A DNA stretch of 64,000 nucleotides, taken from Rubrivivax sp. (lineage in GTDB: Bacteria; Pseudomonadota; Gammaproteobacteria; Burkholderiales; Burkholderiaceae_C). A program made the translations under genes and the position numbers. Of the stretch, positions 8,796 through 19,318 are shown piece after piece. Position 1 is the stretch's first letter. Each line of letters opens with the position of its first letter. Location: contig JAIXSE010000015.1 in the NCBI GenBank assembly GCA_027484825.1, positions 62,001-126,000 on the forward strand. Direction: 5' to 3'. Below the pieces are notes generated by a model. The model searched no databases and was not told the DNA's origin. It saw only the letters and a list, made by a program, of their open reading frames with translations.

Positions 8796-10988
8796 TCAAT
8801 GTCCGGCTTTTGCACGCTGTCGCCAGGCATGCAGCAGGGGTTCGGTATAGCCAGACGGCTGTTCTTTCCCCTTGAACACCAGATCCAGCGCCGCCAGGAA
8901 GGCGAAGCTTTGATCCGGCTGTGCGGTCATCGGACGGTACAGCGGGTCCCCAGCGTTTTGTTGATCGACTACAGATGACATCCGCGCGAAGCTGTCCCTG
9001 ACCTGTTGTTCAGTGACGACGCCATGCAGCAACCAGTTGGCAATGTGCTGACTTGAAATGCGCAAGGTTGCACGGTCTTCCATCAGACCGACCCCATTGA
9101 TGTCGGGCACCTTGGAGCAGCCCACCCCCTGATCGATCCAGCGGACCACGTAGCCGAGGATGCCCTGCACGTTGTTGTCGAGCTCCTGCTGCTTCTCCGC
9201 GTCGGTCCAGTTCGGCGACGCCGCCACCGGGATGGTGAGGATGCGCTCCAGCAGGGCAGAAAAGTCTTCGCTCGCGGCGGTGGCTTCGAGGCCGGCCTGC
9301 ACCTGGGCCACGCTCACCTGGTGATAGTGCAGCGCATGCAGGGTGGCCGCGGTCGGGCTGGGCACCCAGGCGGTGTTGGCGCCGGCCTTCGGATGGGCGA
9401 TCTTTTGCTCCAGCATCGCCGCCATCAGGTCCGGCATGGCCCACATGCCCTTGCCGATCTGGGCACGGCCCCGCAGGCCGGCCGCCAGACCGACCAGCAC
9501 GTTGTTGCGCTCATAGGCCTGGATCCAGGGGGCGCTCTTCATGTCGCCCTTGCGCAGCATCGGTCCGGCCAGCATGGCGGTGTGCATTTCGTCGCCGGTG
9601 CGGTCCAGGAAGCCGGTATTGATGAAGGCCACGCGGCTGGGCGCCGAGGCAATGCAGGCCGCCAGGTTGACGCTGGTGCGGCGCTCCTCGTCCATGATGC
9701 CCAGCTTCACCGTGGACGCGGGCAGGCCCAGCAGCTGTTCGACCCGGCCGAACAGCTCGTTGGCGAAGGCCACTTCCGCCGGGCCGTGCATCTTGGGCTT
9801 GACGATGTAGATGGAGCCCTGGCGCGAGTTGCGCAGCCCCGAGCCCGACAGCTGCTTCAGGTCATGCAGCGCAATCAGCGTGGTGATGACCGCATCCATG
9901 ATGCCTTCGGGAATCTCCTGGCCGCCCTCAAGCAGGATGGCCGGATTGGTCATCAGGTGGCCGACATTGCGCACGAACAGCAGCGAGCGGCCCGGCAGCA
10001 CCACCTCCCCGCCCTGCGGCGCCTGGTAGCGGCGGTCCGGATTCAGGCGCCGGGTGATGGTCTTGCCGCCCTTGCTCACTTCCTCGGTCAGCGTGCCACG
10101 GAGGATTCCCAGCCAGTTCCGGTAGGCCAGCAGCTTGTCTTCGGCATCCACCGCCGCGATGGAGTCTTCCAGGTCCAGGATGGTGGACAGCGCGGCTTCC
10201 ATCAGCAGGTCGGAGACGCCGGCCGGGTCAGTCTTGCCGATCGCCGATTGGCGGTCGATCTGGATCTCGATGTGCAGGCCGTTGTGGCGCAGTAGCACGG
10301 CAGTGGGGTCGCTCGCCTCACCCAGGTAGCCCACCAGGGCCGCGGGGTCGGCCAGCGACGCGGTGGCTCCGCTGCGCAGGGTAACGGCCAGTGCACCGCC
10401 CTGAATGCGGTAGCCGACCGCGTCCGCATGGGAAGCGCCAGCCAGCGGGGCCGCCTGATCCAGCACGCCGCGGGCAAAAGCGATGACCTTGTCGCCGCGC
10501 ACCGGGTTGTAGCCGCCGCTGCGGGTGGCGCCATCGGTCTCGGGAATGGCGTCGGTGCCGTAGAGCGCGTCATACAGCGAGCCCCAGCGCGCATTGGCCG
10601 CATTCAGGGCATAGCGCGCATTGAGGATGGGCACCACCAGCTGAGGGCCGGCCTGGATGGCCAGTTCGGCATCCACGTTGGCGGTGGTCGCCTTGCGGTC
10701 AGCGGGCGTGGGCACCAGGTAGCCGATGCGGGTGAGGAAGGCCTTGTAGGCGGCCATGTCCTGGATGGGGCCGGGATGGGCGCGATGCCAGCCATCCAGC
10801 TCGGACTGCAGGCGGTCCCGCTCCTTCAGCAACGCCGCATTCTTGGGCGCCAGGTCATGCACCAGGGCATCGAAGCCGGCCCAGAACGTCTCCGGGCTCA
10901 GGCCGGTGCCGGCCAGGGCTTCGGTGTCGATGAACCGGGCCAGTTCGGCGTCGATCTGAAGGCGGTGGTGCTGAACGCGAGTGCTCAT
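8796..10988 (-). CDS. glcB: Malate synthase G
   Basis: This 730-residue protein matches malate synthase G along its length (family usually about 720-730 residues). It condenses glyoxylate and acetyl-CoA to malate in the glyoxylate and glycolate pathways. Recognisable segments are [44 protein letters not shown] and the [13 protein letters not shown] active-site region. The ATG at 10988 has GGGGAG about six bases upstream. No isocitrate lyase or glycolate oxidase gene is in the window. A LysR regulator is transcribed divergently 186 bp away and may or may not control it. Confidence 0.97.
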   Translation of the reverse strand: MSTRVQHHRLQIDAELARFIDTEALAGTGLSPETFWAGFDALVHDLAPKNAALLKERDRLQSELDGWHRAHPGPIQDMAAYKAFLTRIGYLVPTPADRKATTANVDAELAIQAGPQLVVPILNARYALNAANARWGSLYDALYGTDAIPETDGATRSGGYNPVRGDKVIAFARGVLDQAAPLAGASHADAVGYRIQGGALAVTLRSGATASLADPAALVGYLGEASDPTAVLLRHNGLHIEIQIDRQSAIGKTDPAGVSDLLMEAALSTILDLEDSIAAVDAEDKLLAYRNWLGILRGTLTEEVSKGGKTITRRLNPDRRYQAPQGGEVVLPGRSLLFVRNVGHLMTNPAILLEGGQEIPEGIMDAVITTLIALHDLKQLSGSGLRNSRQGSIYIVKPKMHGPAEVAFANELFGRVEQLLGLPASTVKLGIMDEERRTSVNLAACIASAPSRVAFINTGFLDRTGDEMHTAMLAGPMLRKGDMKSAPWIQAYERNNVLVGLAAGLRGRAQIGKGMWAMPDLMAAMLEQKIAHPKAGANTAWVPSPTAATLHALHYHQVSVAQVQAGLEATAASEDFSALLERILTIPVAASPNWTDAEKQQELDNNVQGILGYVVRWIDQGVGCSKVPDINGVGLMEDRATLRISSQHIANWLLHGVVTEQQVRDSFARMSSVVDQQNAGDPLYRPMTAQPDQSFAFLAALDLVFKGKEQPSGYTEPLLHAWRQRAKAGH

Positions 10989-11174
10989 GGTGTCTCCCCG
11001 GCTGGGCATTGAGGTCAAGGATGGAGGGCTGCCAACTGCCATCGACTGTAGGACAGGAGCCGTGTCCGATTGGTGATGATGGCGGCAAGAGATCCCTGAC
11101 TTTTTTGCACAAATAACAACGACTAGGGCTTTGATTCATTGCAGAGAACGACGCAACGACCACAATCAGCCGTC

Positions 11175-12113
11175 ATGGACCGCCTCAAGCAGATGGAGTC
11201 GTTTGTGCTGGTTGCCACCAAGGGCAGCCTGACCGCCGCCGCCCAGGCCGAAGGGGTGGCGCCGGCAGTGATGGGCCGGCGGCTGGATGCGCTGGAGGCG
11301 CGGCTGGGCGTCAAGCTGTTGCTGCGCACCACCCGCCGCCTGAGCCTGACCCACGAGGGCAGCGCCTTCCTGGAAGACTGCCAGCGCCTGCTCACCGAAT
11401 TCGACAACGCCGAGGCCAGCGTCACGGCCGGCGGCGTCAAGGCCAGCGGACATCTGCGGGTCACCGCGCCGGCGGGTTTTGGCCGCCGGCATGTCGCTCC
11501 GCTGGTGCCGGACTTCCTGGCCCGTCATCCGGAGGTGAGTGTGTCTCTCAACCTCAGCGACCGGGTGGTGGACATCGTCAACGAGGGCTTCGACTGCGCG
11601 GTGCGCGTGGGCGACCTGAGCGACTCCAGCCTGATCAGCATGCGTCTGGCCGACAACCGCCGGCTGTGCGTCGCCGCCCCGGCGTATCTGCAACGGGCCG
11701 GCATTCCCCGCCATCCGTCGGAGCTGGCCCGCCATGAATGCCTGACCCTGAGCTCCGACGCCAGCCAGACCCGTGGCTGGGCCTTCCGGGTGGACGGGCA
11801 GGTTCAGCACCTGCGGCCCAGCGGCCGGATGGACTGCAGCGACGGCCAGGTGCTGCACGACTGGTGCCGCCGGGGCCTGGGGCTGGCCTGGCGCAGCACC
11901 TGGGAGGTGGCGCAGGAGATCCGCAGCGGTCAGCTGCTCAGCGTGCTGGACGACTTCGCGGCGCCGCCAAGCGGTATCTTCGCCTTGGTGTCCCAGCGCA
12001 AACACCTGCCCTTGCGGGTGAGGCTGTGGATCGACTTCCTGAAAGAGCATTACACCCGCCCCAGTTACTGGGAGGGTCCGGCAACCCCGCAACCCTTCAT
12101 GGAGAACGCATGA
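11175..12113 (+). CDS. LysR-family transcriptional regulator
   Basis: The 312-residue protein starts MDRLKQMESF and has a winged helix-turn-helix over residues 1-60 (GSLTAAAQAEGVAPAVMGRRLDALEARLG, then LLLRTTRRLSLT). The effector domain carries HLRVTAPAGFGRRHV and the usual RxDGQVQHL-type region. An in-frame ATG at 11139 is possible, but the family start fits 11175. It overlaps the DUF2214 gene by ATGA, so the two are co-transcribed. LysR proteins often regulate divergent genes, making glcB a candidate target. The inducer is unknown. Confidence 0.92.
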   Translation: MDRLKQMESFVLVATKGSLTAAAQAEGVAPAVMGRRLDALEARLGVKLLLRTTRRLSLTHEGSAFLEDCQRLLTEFDNAEASVTAGGVKASGHLRVTAPAGFGRRHVAPLVPDFLARHPEVSVSLNLSDRVVDIVNEGFDCAVRVGDLSDSSLISMRLADNRRLCVAAPAYLQRAGIPRHPSELARHECLTLSSDASQTRGWAFRVDGQVQHLRPSGRMDCSDGQVLHDWCRRGLGLAWRSTWEVAQEIRSGQLLSVLDDFAAPPSGIFALVSQRKHLPLRVRLWIDFLKEHYTRPSYWEGPATPQPFMENA

Positions 12114-12568
12114 ATCTCGAAGCCCTGCTGGCAGGCCTGCACATCCTGGCCATCCTGAGCCTGGTCGTGTTCTTGAGCAGCCAGGCGGCCCTGTGCCGCT
12201 CCGAGTGGATGAACGCCGCCGTGGTGACGCGGCTGACCCGGGTGGACATGATCTATGGGATCACCGCTGCGGCGGTGCTGGCCTCCGGGCTGTTCCGCAC
12301 CTGGTGGGGCATCAAGGGAGGCGGCTGGTATTGGCACCAGCCGCTGCTGCACTTCAAGCTGGGGCTGTTTGTGGTGATCGGCTTGTTGTCGATCAAACCC
12401 ACCCTGACCTACCGCCGCTGGGCCAAGACCCTGCAGGAGACGGGCCAGCTGCCGGACGAAGACGAGGTCAAGGCCACGCGACGTCTGGTGATGCTGCAGG
12501 CCCACCTGCTGCTGCTGATTCCGATTGCGGCGGTGATGCTGGCCCGCGGGGTGTGGACCCGGGGGTGA
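12110..12568 (+). CDS. DUF2214-family membrane protein
   Basis: The 152-residue protein has four predicted membrane helices (about residues 3-22, 43-63, 78-98, 130-148), with conserved-looking RVDMIYGITA and GGWYWHQPLLHFKLGLF between them. The pattern fits DUF2214, inner-membrane proteins of unknown function. The start codon overlaps the LysR stop (ATGA), so translation is coupled and the regulator may control its own operon. No catalytic motif is visible. Confidence 0.85.
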   Translation: MNLEALLAGLHILAILSLVVFLSSQAALCRSEWMNAAVVTRLTRVDMIYGITAAAVLASGLFRTWWGIKGGGWYWHQPLLHFKLGLFVVIGLLSIKPTLTYRRWAKTLQETGQLPDEDEVKATRRLVMLQAHLLLLIPIAAVMLARGVWTRG

Positions 12569-12576
12569 CGGTGTGG

Positions 12577-12595
12577 GGCCCTGCCAGGCAGGGCC
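12577..12595. terminator. Hairpin between convergent genes
   Basis: GGCCCTGCC-A-GGCAGGGCC forms a strong stem in the 36-base gap between the DUF2214 gene and psiF. There is no T run, so it may act only as a weak or bidirectional terminator. Confidence 0.45.
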
Positions 12596-12604
12596 GCCGC
12601 GCGC

Positions 12605-12931
12605 TCAATGCGCCGTCAGGCATTCCTTCATGAAGGCCTTGCGCGCGTCACCAGTCTTCTTCTGATCGGCCGCGTCCTTGTTGCAGGCCGCCATCTTTTC
12701 CTGCTGCGGGGTCATCTTCTTTTCCGGCTCGGACTTGCCGGACAGGCAGGCCTTCATGAAGGCCTTGCGGTCGTCACCGGTCTTGCCCTTCTCCTTGGCT
12801 TCCTTGTTGCAACTGCTCATGCGCTGCTGCTGCGGGCTCAGTTCCTTCTTCTTCTCATCCTGCGCATGGGCCGGCGCCAGGATCGACAGGGACAGCAACA
12901 GGCTGGTGGTCAGGGTCAACAATGCTTTCAT
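12605..12931 (-). CDS. psiF: PsiF-repeat periplasmic protein
   Basis: The 108-residue protein has a signal peptide (cleavage after AHA, residue 23) and two PsiF repeats of about 35 residues. Each contains an MxxCN motif and a KAFMKxCL motif, with two cysteines per repeat. The family is named for a phosphate-starvation-inducible E. coli gene; its biochemical role is unknown. AGGAG lies 10 bases before the ATG at 12931. I looked for a Pho box upstream and saw none that convinces. Confidence 0.9.
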   Translation of the reverse strand: MKALLTLTTSLLLSLSILAPAHAQDEKKKELSPQQQRMSSCNKEAKEKGKTGDDRKAFMKACLSGKSEPEKKMTPQQEKMAACNKDAADQKKTGDARKAFMKECLTAH

Positions 12932-13034
12932 CTCATGCTCTCCTAGGGGGGTTGGGGAAAGGACCTCAGGGCAGTGAAACACAGTAACGAAGCACCCTCA
13001 AGCACAGTTGACCCGTGTCAGGTCCTGCACTGCC

Positions 13035-14420
13035 TCACATGATGCGGCGCGGATGGGCCAGTGCCTCATGCGCCAGATGGAGCCGGCGCACCAGCACCTG
13101 GATGAAAGCCCGGTCGAACCGGTGCTGGCACTCCGGGCTGAGCTGTCCGAGCGAGTCCGGGGTGAAGGACACCGTCGTGCAGATATCGGTCACCCGGATG
13201 TCGGTGCTGTGGCGGCGCAATTCCGGATTCGGCGCCAGATAGGCCATCTCGCCGACGGAGGTGCCGGCGCCCAGGGTGGCCACCAGGGCGCCCTCGCGCC
13301 AGACTTCCACCTCGCCCTGCGCAATGATGTGGAAGGTGTTGCCTTCCTGGCCCCGCTTGAACAGCAGATGGTCCAGCGGATACCGCCGCCAGCGCGCCCG
13401 TCGCACCACTTCCCACAGCTCCACGTCGCCGAAATTGACGAAGAATTCCAGGCCGCGCAGCAGGTTGAAGCGCTCGGAGTCCTTCACCTCGTTGAGCCGC
13501 GCCAGCGGCACCAGTTGCCGCGCCACCAGTTCCGACAGCGCCTGCCCGAAGGCTTCCCAGTCCGCATGACGCTCATGCGGATGCTTGGCCAGCGCCTTGA
13601 GGATGACCGCATCCAGCGCCTCGGTCACGCCGCCGCGCTGGCCCTGCATCGGCTGGGGCGCCTGGTGGTAGATCTGATGCATCAGCGCCATCTGGCTGGG
13701 CGCGTCGAACGGGGGGCGGCCGCAGATCATGTGATACAGCACGGCGCCCAATGAATAGATGTCGGCCTGGCAGCCGACGTCGCCGCCTTCGATCTGCTCG
13801 GGCGGCATGTAGGCCAGCGACCCCACGCGGTGGACCTGCGTCATCTCGGCATGCATGTTGAGCGCACTGCCGAAGTCGCTGACCTTCACATCGGTCACCT
13901 GCCCCGCGCTGTCCAGCACCGCCAGCAGATTGGCCGGCTTGATGTCCCGATGCACGACCCCCTGGCGGAAGACGTAGGACAGCGCCATGGCGCACTTGAA
14001 GCCCAGCTCCACGATCTGGTCCAGCGGCAGCAGCCGATCGGTGCGGCAGAAGTGCTTGAGCGTGACGCCGTGGACATATTCCATGACCAGATAGGGCGCA
14101 TCGCCGTCCTGCACCGCATCCAGGATCTGCACGACGTTGGGATGCTGCAGCCGACCGGCCAGGGCAGCTTCGGAGGCGAAAAAGCGTCGGCTGAGCGTGT
14201 CTTCCTCCGCCCCCTGCCCCATCCAGCTGCGCATGCGCTTGATGGCGACTTCCTGGTCGCGGAACGGATCCACGGCCAGGAAGACGTCGCTGGTCGCACC
14301 CTCGCCCAGCCGGCGCAGCACCCGGTATTTGCCGATCTGCTCCGGCAGGTCGGCACCCGGCGCGGCCAGGGCGTCGACCGGACGGCTGTGGCTGGTGGAA
14401 AAGTCTGCAGGGGCGCTCAT
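13035..14420 (-). CDS. Serine/threonine protein kinase with C-terminal cyclic-nucleotide-binding-type domain
   Basis: The protein is about 461 residues (an ATG at 14432 is an alternative start). Residues 32-300 form an eukaryotic-like kinase: glycine loop [14 protein letters not shown] lysine, [12 protein letters not shown] catalytic loop, VSDFGSAL and the SLAYMPPEQ activation segment. Residues about 330-450 resemble a cNMP-binding fold ([27 protein letters not shown]). No membrane helix is seen, unlike PknB-type kinases, so it is probably cytosolic. The GEMAYL phosphate-binding cassette lacks the classical arginine pattern, so the ligand is uncertain. It is divergent from argS, 85 bp away. 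Confidence 0.92.
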   Translation of the reverse strand: MSAPADFSTSHSRPVDALAAPGADLPEQIGKYRVLRRLGEGATSDVFLAVDPFRDQEVAIKRMRSWMGQGAEEDTLSRRFFASEAALAGRLQHPNVVQILDAVQDGDAPYLVMEYVHGVTLKHFCRTDRLLPLDQIVELGFKCAMALSYVFRQGVVHRDIKPANLLAVLDSAGQVTDVKVSDFGSALNMHAEMTQVHRVGSLAYMPPEQIEGGDVGCQADIYSLGAVLYHMICGRPPFDAPSQMALMHQIYHQAPQPMQGQRGGVTEALDAVILKALAKHPHERHADWEAFGQALSELVARQLVPLARLNEVKDSERFNLLRGLEFFVNFGDVELWEVVRRARWRRYPLDHLLFKRGQEGNTFHIIAQGEVEVWREGALVATLGAGTSVGEMAYLAPNPELRRHSTDIRVTDICTTVSFTPDSLGQLSPECQHRFDRAFIQVLVRRLHLAHEALAHPRRIM

Positions 14421-14505
14421 CGTTACAGGCATCCTGCCGCACAGGGTGACGAGCAGCAAGGGGCTGAACGGTCTATTACAGGACCTGCCCCCTAAAATGC
14501 GACAC

Positions 14506-16239
14506 ATGATCCAAGCCAAGCAGGAATTGCTCGACGCCCTGGGGACCGTGCTCCAGGCCTTGAGCCATGACGCCGTCGCCAACGGCGCGATCGCCGCCGC
14601 CCCGGTGGCCGCCTTTGAAACGCCCAAGCAGGCCAGCCACGGCGACTTCGCCTGTACGGCGGCCATGCAGCTGTCCAAGGCCTTGCGAAAGAACCCGCGA
14701 GAACTCGCCCAGACGCTGATCGCCCAGCTGCAGGAGCAGCCGGCGGTGCAGCGCTGGGTGGAGGCGCTGGAGATCGCCGGCCCGGGCTTCATCAACCTGC
14801 GGCTCACGCCTGCCGCCCGCCAGGCCGTCATCGGCGAGGTGCTGACCACGGCTGAGCGATTTGGCCAGCAGCCGGCGCATCCGGACTCGGTGCTGGTGGA
14901 GTTCGTCTCCGCCAATCCCACCGGCCCGCTGCATGTGGGCCATGCCCGCCAGGCGGCGCTGGGCGATTCGCTCTGCCAGCTGTTCAGCACCCAGGGCTGG
15001 ACCGTCAGCCGCGAGTTCTACTACAACGACGCCGGTGTGCAGATCGCCACCCTGGCGCATTCCACCCAGGCGCGGCTGAAGGGGCTGAAGCCGGGCGATG
15101 CCGGCTGGCCGGAATCCGCCTACAACGGGGATTACATCCAGGACATCGCTGATGCGTTCCTGACCAAGGCCACCGTCAAGGCCGACGACCGCGAGTTCAC
15201 CGCCTCGGGCGACATCAACGACCTGGACAGCATCCGCCAGTTCGCCGTGGCCTATCTGCGCCACGAGCAAGACCTGGACCTGCAGGCCTTCGGTCTGCGC
15301 TTTGACAACTACTTCCTCGAGTCCAGCCTCTATACCGGCGGACAGGTGGAAGACGCGGTCTCGCGCATCATCGCCAACGGCAAGACCTACGAAGACGGCG
15401 GCGCGCTGTGGCTGCGCTCGACCGACTACGGCGACGACAAGGACCGCGTCATGCGCAAGTCCGACGGCACCTACACCTACTTCGTGCCGGACGTGGCCTA
15501 CCACGTCAACAAGTTCAAGCGCGGCTTCAGCAAGTGCATCAACATCCAGGGCACCGACCACCACGGCACGATCGCCCGGGTGCGCGGCGGCCTGCAGGCC
15601 ACCGGCGTGGGCATTCCGCAAGGCTTCCCGGACTACGTGCTGCACAAGATGGTGACGGTGATGAAGGGCGGTGCGGAGGTCAAGATCTCCAAGCGGGCCG
15701 GCTCCTACGTCACGCTGCGCGACCTGATCGACTGGACCAGCCGCGACGCGGTGCGTTTCTTCCTGATCAGCCGCAAGGCCGACACCGAATTCATCTTCGA
15801 CGTGGACCTGGCCCTCAAGGCCAACGACGAGAACCCGGTGTTCTACGTCCAGTACGCCCACGCCCGGATCTGCTCGGTGCTGCGCAACTGGGCGGACCAG
15901 GGCGGTGACATGGCCACGCTGAGAGAGGCCGACCTGAGCCTGCTGACGGCCCCCACCGAATATGCGCTGATGCAGAAGCTGGCGGACTATCCCCGCATGC
16001 TCACCAGCGCCGCGCAGGACCTGGCGCCGCATGATGTGGCGTTCTATCTGCGCGACTTGGCGGGTGCCTTCCACAGCTACTATGCGGCCGAACGTTTCCT
16101 GCTGGAGGACAACGCCGCACTGACCCGTTCCCGCATGGCGCTGCTGACGGCGACCCGTCAGGTGGTGCGCAATGCGCTGGGGGTGCTGGGGGTGTCCGCG
16201 CCGGAAGCGATGGCTCGAGATAACCAGGAGCATCAATGA
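14506..16239 (+). CDS. argS: Arginyl-tRNA synthetase
   Basis: The 577-residue protein equals the usual class-Ia ArgRS length. It charges tRNA-Arg with arginine. The N-terminal Add1-like region is followed by [10 protein letters not shown]-type [11 protein letters not shown], the HIGH-type signature in [15 protein letters not shown], and the [11 protein letters not shown] segment in place of KMSKS. The C-terminal anticodon-binding domain ends with [15 protein letters not shown] 14506 is preferred; ATG 14497 is also in frame, and neither has a strong ribosome-binding site. The stop overlaps the next gene by ATGA. Confidence 0.97.
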   Translation: MIQAKQELLDALGTVLQALSHDAVANGAIAAAPVAAFETPKQASHGDFACTAAMQLSKALRKNPRELAQTLIAQLQEQPAVQRWVEALEIAGPGFINLRLTPAARQAVIGEVLTTAERFGQQPAHPDSVLVEFVSANPTGPLHVGHARQAALGDSLCQLFSTQGWTVSREFYYNDAGVQIATLAHSTQARLKGLKPGDAGWPESAYNGDYIQDIADAFLTKATVKADDREFTASGDINDLDSIRQFAVAYLRHEQDLDLQAFGLRFDNYFLESSLYTGGQVEDAVSRIIANGKTYEDGGALWLRSTDYGDDKDRVMRKSDGTYTYFVPDVAYHVNKFKRGFSKCINIQGTDHHGTIARVRGGLQATGVGIPQGFPDYVLHKMVTVMKGGAEVKISKRAGSYVTLRDLIDWTSRDAVRFFLISRKADTEFIFDVDLALKANDENPVFYVQYAHARICSVLRNWADQGGDMATLREADLSLLTAPTEYALMQKLADYPRMLTSAAQDLAPHDVAFYLRDLAGAFHSYYAAERFLLEDNAALTRSRMALLTATRQVVRNALGVLGVSAPEAMARDNQEHQ

Positions 16240-16949
16240 GCAAGGAGAAACAGCGCGGCGGCTTCGCCATGGGCCTGATCGTGGGCCTGTTGCTGGGGCT
16301 GGGGATCGCGCTGGGTGTGGCGTTGTACGTGACCAAGGCCCCCGTGCCGTTCATCAACAAGCTGCCGCAGCGCACCGCTGAGCAGGACGCGCAGGAAGCC
16401 GAGCGCAACCGCAACTGGGACCCGAATGCGCCGCTGGCCGGTCGCGCGGGTGCCAAGGCGGCCTCCGGCATCGTGACGCCAGGCCCGGCGCCCGCCGTGG
16501 TGCCGCCGACACAGACGCCGCCGACCGCTGGAACCCCTGGCACCGGTGGCACGGCGGGGACGTCCACCAGTCCTTCCACGGGCAATGGCGGCCTGGTGCC
16601 TCCGGCCGTCGAAGGCCGCCCGCAGGCCCGGGTCGAGCCCAAGCCCAGCGACAAGCCCGCGGATAAGCCCGCCGACAAGCCTGCCGACAAGCCCGCCGAC
16701 GGCGCTCGCGCCGCGAATGGCTATTTCGTTCAGGCGGGTGCCTTCGCCCGCATGGAAGATGCCGAGCAGCAGCGGGCCAAGCTGGCCATCCAGGGGTTTT
16801 CGGCCAAGGTGATGGAACGTGAGCAGTCGGGCCGGACGGTGTACCGGGTCCGCATGGGTCCTTTTGACAGCCGGGAAGAAGCCGAAAGCCAGCAGAAGAA
16901 GCTGGAAGGCGCCGGCATCGAAGCCAATCTGGTGGCAGTGCAGCGTTAA
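16236..16949 (+). CDS. SPOR-domain membrane protein
   Basis: This 237-residue protein has one N-terminal membrane helix (about residues 12-30), a long Pro/Ala/Thr-rich periplasmic linker with four DKPA repeats near residue 145, and a C-terminal SPOR domain (about 163-237: [34 protein letters not shown]). SPOR domains bind denuded peptidoglycan at the septum, so a cell-division role like FtsN/DedD is likely. The start overlaps the argS stop, and dsbA follows 71 bp later. This argS-SPOR-dsbA order is common in betaproteobacteria as far as I recall. Confidence 0.93.
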   Translation: MSKEKQRGGFAMGLIVGLLLGLGIALGVALYVTKAPVPFINKLPQRTAEQDAQEAERNRNWDPNAPLAGRAGAKAASGIVTPGPAPAVVPPTQTPPTAGTPGTGGTAGTSTSPSTGNGGLVPPAVEGRPQARVEPKPSDKPADKPADKPADKPADGARAANGYFVQAGAFARMEDAEQQRAKLAIQGFSAKVMEREQSGRTVYRVRMGPFDSREEAESQQKKLEGAGIEANLVAVQR

Positions 16950-17020
16950 TGCCTGCCTAAGTCTGAATCCCTAGCATCGCGGCGCCGGTATGGACCGGTG
17001 ATCCGCAAAGGAAGCACAAC

Positions 17021-17701
17021 ATGAAGCGTCGCGAATTCACCCAGTTGTCGGCGGCCACGGCCTTGGCGGCCGGGACGGCGGGGGGGCTGCTGGTTCAGCC
17101 GGCTCTGGCCCAGGGGGGCCCGATTGAAGGCCGTCAGTACCAGCGTCTGGCCAACAAGGTGCCGGGTGGGGCGCCGGGCAAGATCGAGGTCATCGAGTTC
17201 TTCTGGTATGGCTGCCCGCACTGCTATGTGTTTGAGCCGACCATTGAGGCGTGGGCCAAGCAACTGCCGGCGGATGTGGTCTACCGCAAGGTGCATGTGG
17301 CCTTCCGCGAGAACGTGAAGATCCACCAGCGTCTGTTCTTCACGCTGGAGGCGATGGGCAAGGAAGCGCAGGTGCGTCCGGCGATCTTCAATGCCATCCA
17401 CCGCGGCGGTCAGAGCCTGACCGACCCGAAGGCCATGGCGACCTTCCTGGCGCCGCTGGGTGTGGATTCGGCCAAGTTCATGGAGCTGTACAACTCGTTC
17501 ACGGTGCAGACCAAGTGCCAGCAGGCGGCGAAGTTGCAGGACAGCTACAACATTGACGGCGTGCCGACGGTGGCAGTGGGTGGTCGTTTCCTGACCTCGC
17601 CGTCGATGGCGGGCTTCGGACTGCGCGTGAGCGAAGAGGAACTGGGCCAACGCGCCATCGCGGTCGCCAACTTCCTCATCGAACAATCCAGGAAGTCTTG
17701 A
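17021..17701 (+). CDS. dsbA: Thiol:disulfide interchange protein DsbA
   Basis: The 226-residue periplasmic oxidase has a signal peptide (about 1-30, starting MKRREF, ending LAQ) and a thioredoxin fold with the active site C65-P-H-C68 (FFWYGCPHCYVF). The cis-proline loop is GVPTVAVGG. It introduces disulfides into exported proteins and is reoxidised by DsbB. The MKRREF start is weakly Tat-like but lacks the full twin-arginine consensus, so Sec/SRP export is more likely. GGAAGC lies upstream of the ATG. Confidence 0.95.
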   Translation: MKRREFTQLSAATALAAGTAGGLLVQPALAQGGPIEGRQYQRLANKVPGGAPGKIEVIEFFWYGCPHCYVFEPTIEAWAKQLPADVVYRKVHVAFRENVKIHQRLFFTLEAMGKEAQVRPAIFNAIHRGGQSLTDPKAMATFLAPLGVDSAKFMELYNSFTVQTKCQQAAKLQDSYNIDGVPTVAVGGRFLTSPSMAGFGLRVSEEELGQRAIAVANFLIEQSRKS

Positions 17702-17707
17702 GCCCCC

Positions 17708-17830
17708 CAGATAGGTAAGGCCCCCCAGTCGCTTCGCTCCTGCCCCCAGGGGGCGCCTCCCAGCGGCCTGGCAAAGCCAGTTCCGCGGGAGTGGCTGGAG
17801 GGGCGCTACGGCGCTTCGCGCCGTGAGCTT
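17708..17830. repeat. GC-rich REP-like intergenic element
   Basis: After dsbA lies CGCTTCGCTCCTGCCCCCAG and then GGGGGCG, followed by the hairpin ACGGCGC-TTC-GCGCCGT (17808-17824). Its style matches short dispersed intergenic elements frequent in Burkholderiales genomes, and similar fragments occur near 43460 and 47930. Copy number could not be tested here. Confidence 0.4.
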
Positions 17831-17922
17831 GGGCGCGAAGGGTCTGTATTCGTGGGAGGGATGGGGCGGACGGAATGGAGGGCTAGAATGGTTGCAAGAT
17901 TTGTGCCGCCAGGATTTGGATC

Positions 17923-18536
17923 ATGCCCTTTTGTCGTCCCCTGCTGTTGTCCGGAGCACTCGCCCTGGCCCTGGTCGCGCCCTGGGTGCAGGCCGCCAAG
18001 GACGATCGTCAGAAGCCGCTGAACCTTGTGTTCGACAAGGAAGGCGAGGTCGATAAGGTCAAGCAGCGCGCAGAATTCAATGGCAACGTCATCCTGACCA
18101 AGGGCTCGCTGATGCTGCGCGCCGAACGGATGGACGTGCAGGAAACCAAGGACGGCTACTACCTGGCCTATGCCAACGGCGTGCCCAGCCGCCAGGTGCA
18201 GTTCCGCCAGGACCGCGAAACCCCCGGTGAACGCATCGAAGGCCGCGCCGACCAGATCGAGTACGACACCCGCTCCGAAACCATCCGCCTGATCGGCAAC
18301 GCCGAAGCCAAAGTGATGCGCGGCGACCAGCTGATGCAGACCATGGCCGGCGCCACCCTCAATTACGACAACCGCACCGAACGGCTGCTGGTGGAAACCG
18401 GCGCCAGTTCGCCACACCCCAACGGTCGCGGCCGCGTGGTGCTGATGCCCAAGAACGCCCCCGCCGAACCGGCCTCCGCCGCCAGCAGCCCGCTGGGCCT
18501 GCGCCCCAGCCTCAACCTGACGCCGCGCCAGACCCC

Positions 18537-18540
<4 letters not shown>
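17923..18540 (+). CDS. lptA: LPS transport periplasmic protein LptA
   Basis: The 205-residue protein has a signal peptide (cleavage near QAA, residue 24) and an OstA/LptA beta-jellyroll region (about 30-175) with [21 protein letters not shown] and [19 protein letters not shown]. It bridges the inner- and outer-membrane LPS transport complexes in the periplasm. The stop overlaps lptB by ATGA. lptC is not seen directly upstream; the gene before is dsbA, 221 bp away. Confidence 0.95.
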
Positions 18541-19304
<764 letters not shown>

Positions 19305-19318
19305 GCGCGGGAATGAGC

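Noticed and set aside
12932-13034. Possible Pho box upstream of psiF
   Set aside because: No pair of CTGTCAT-like direct repeats with 4-base spacing is present. TGACCCGTGTCA is a short palindrome only.
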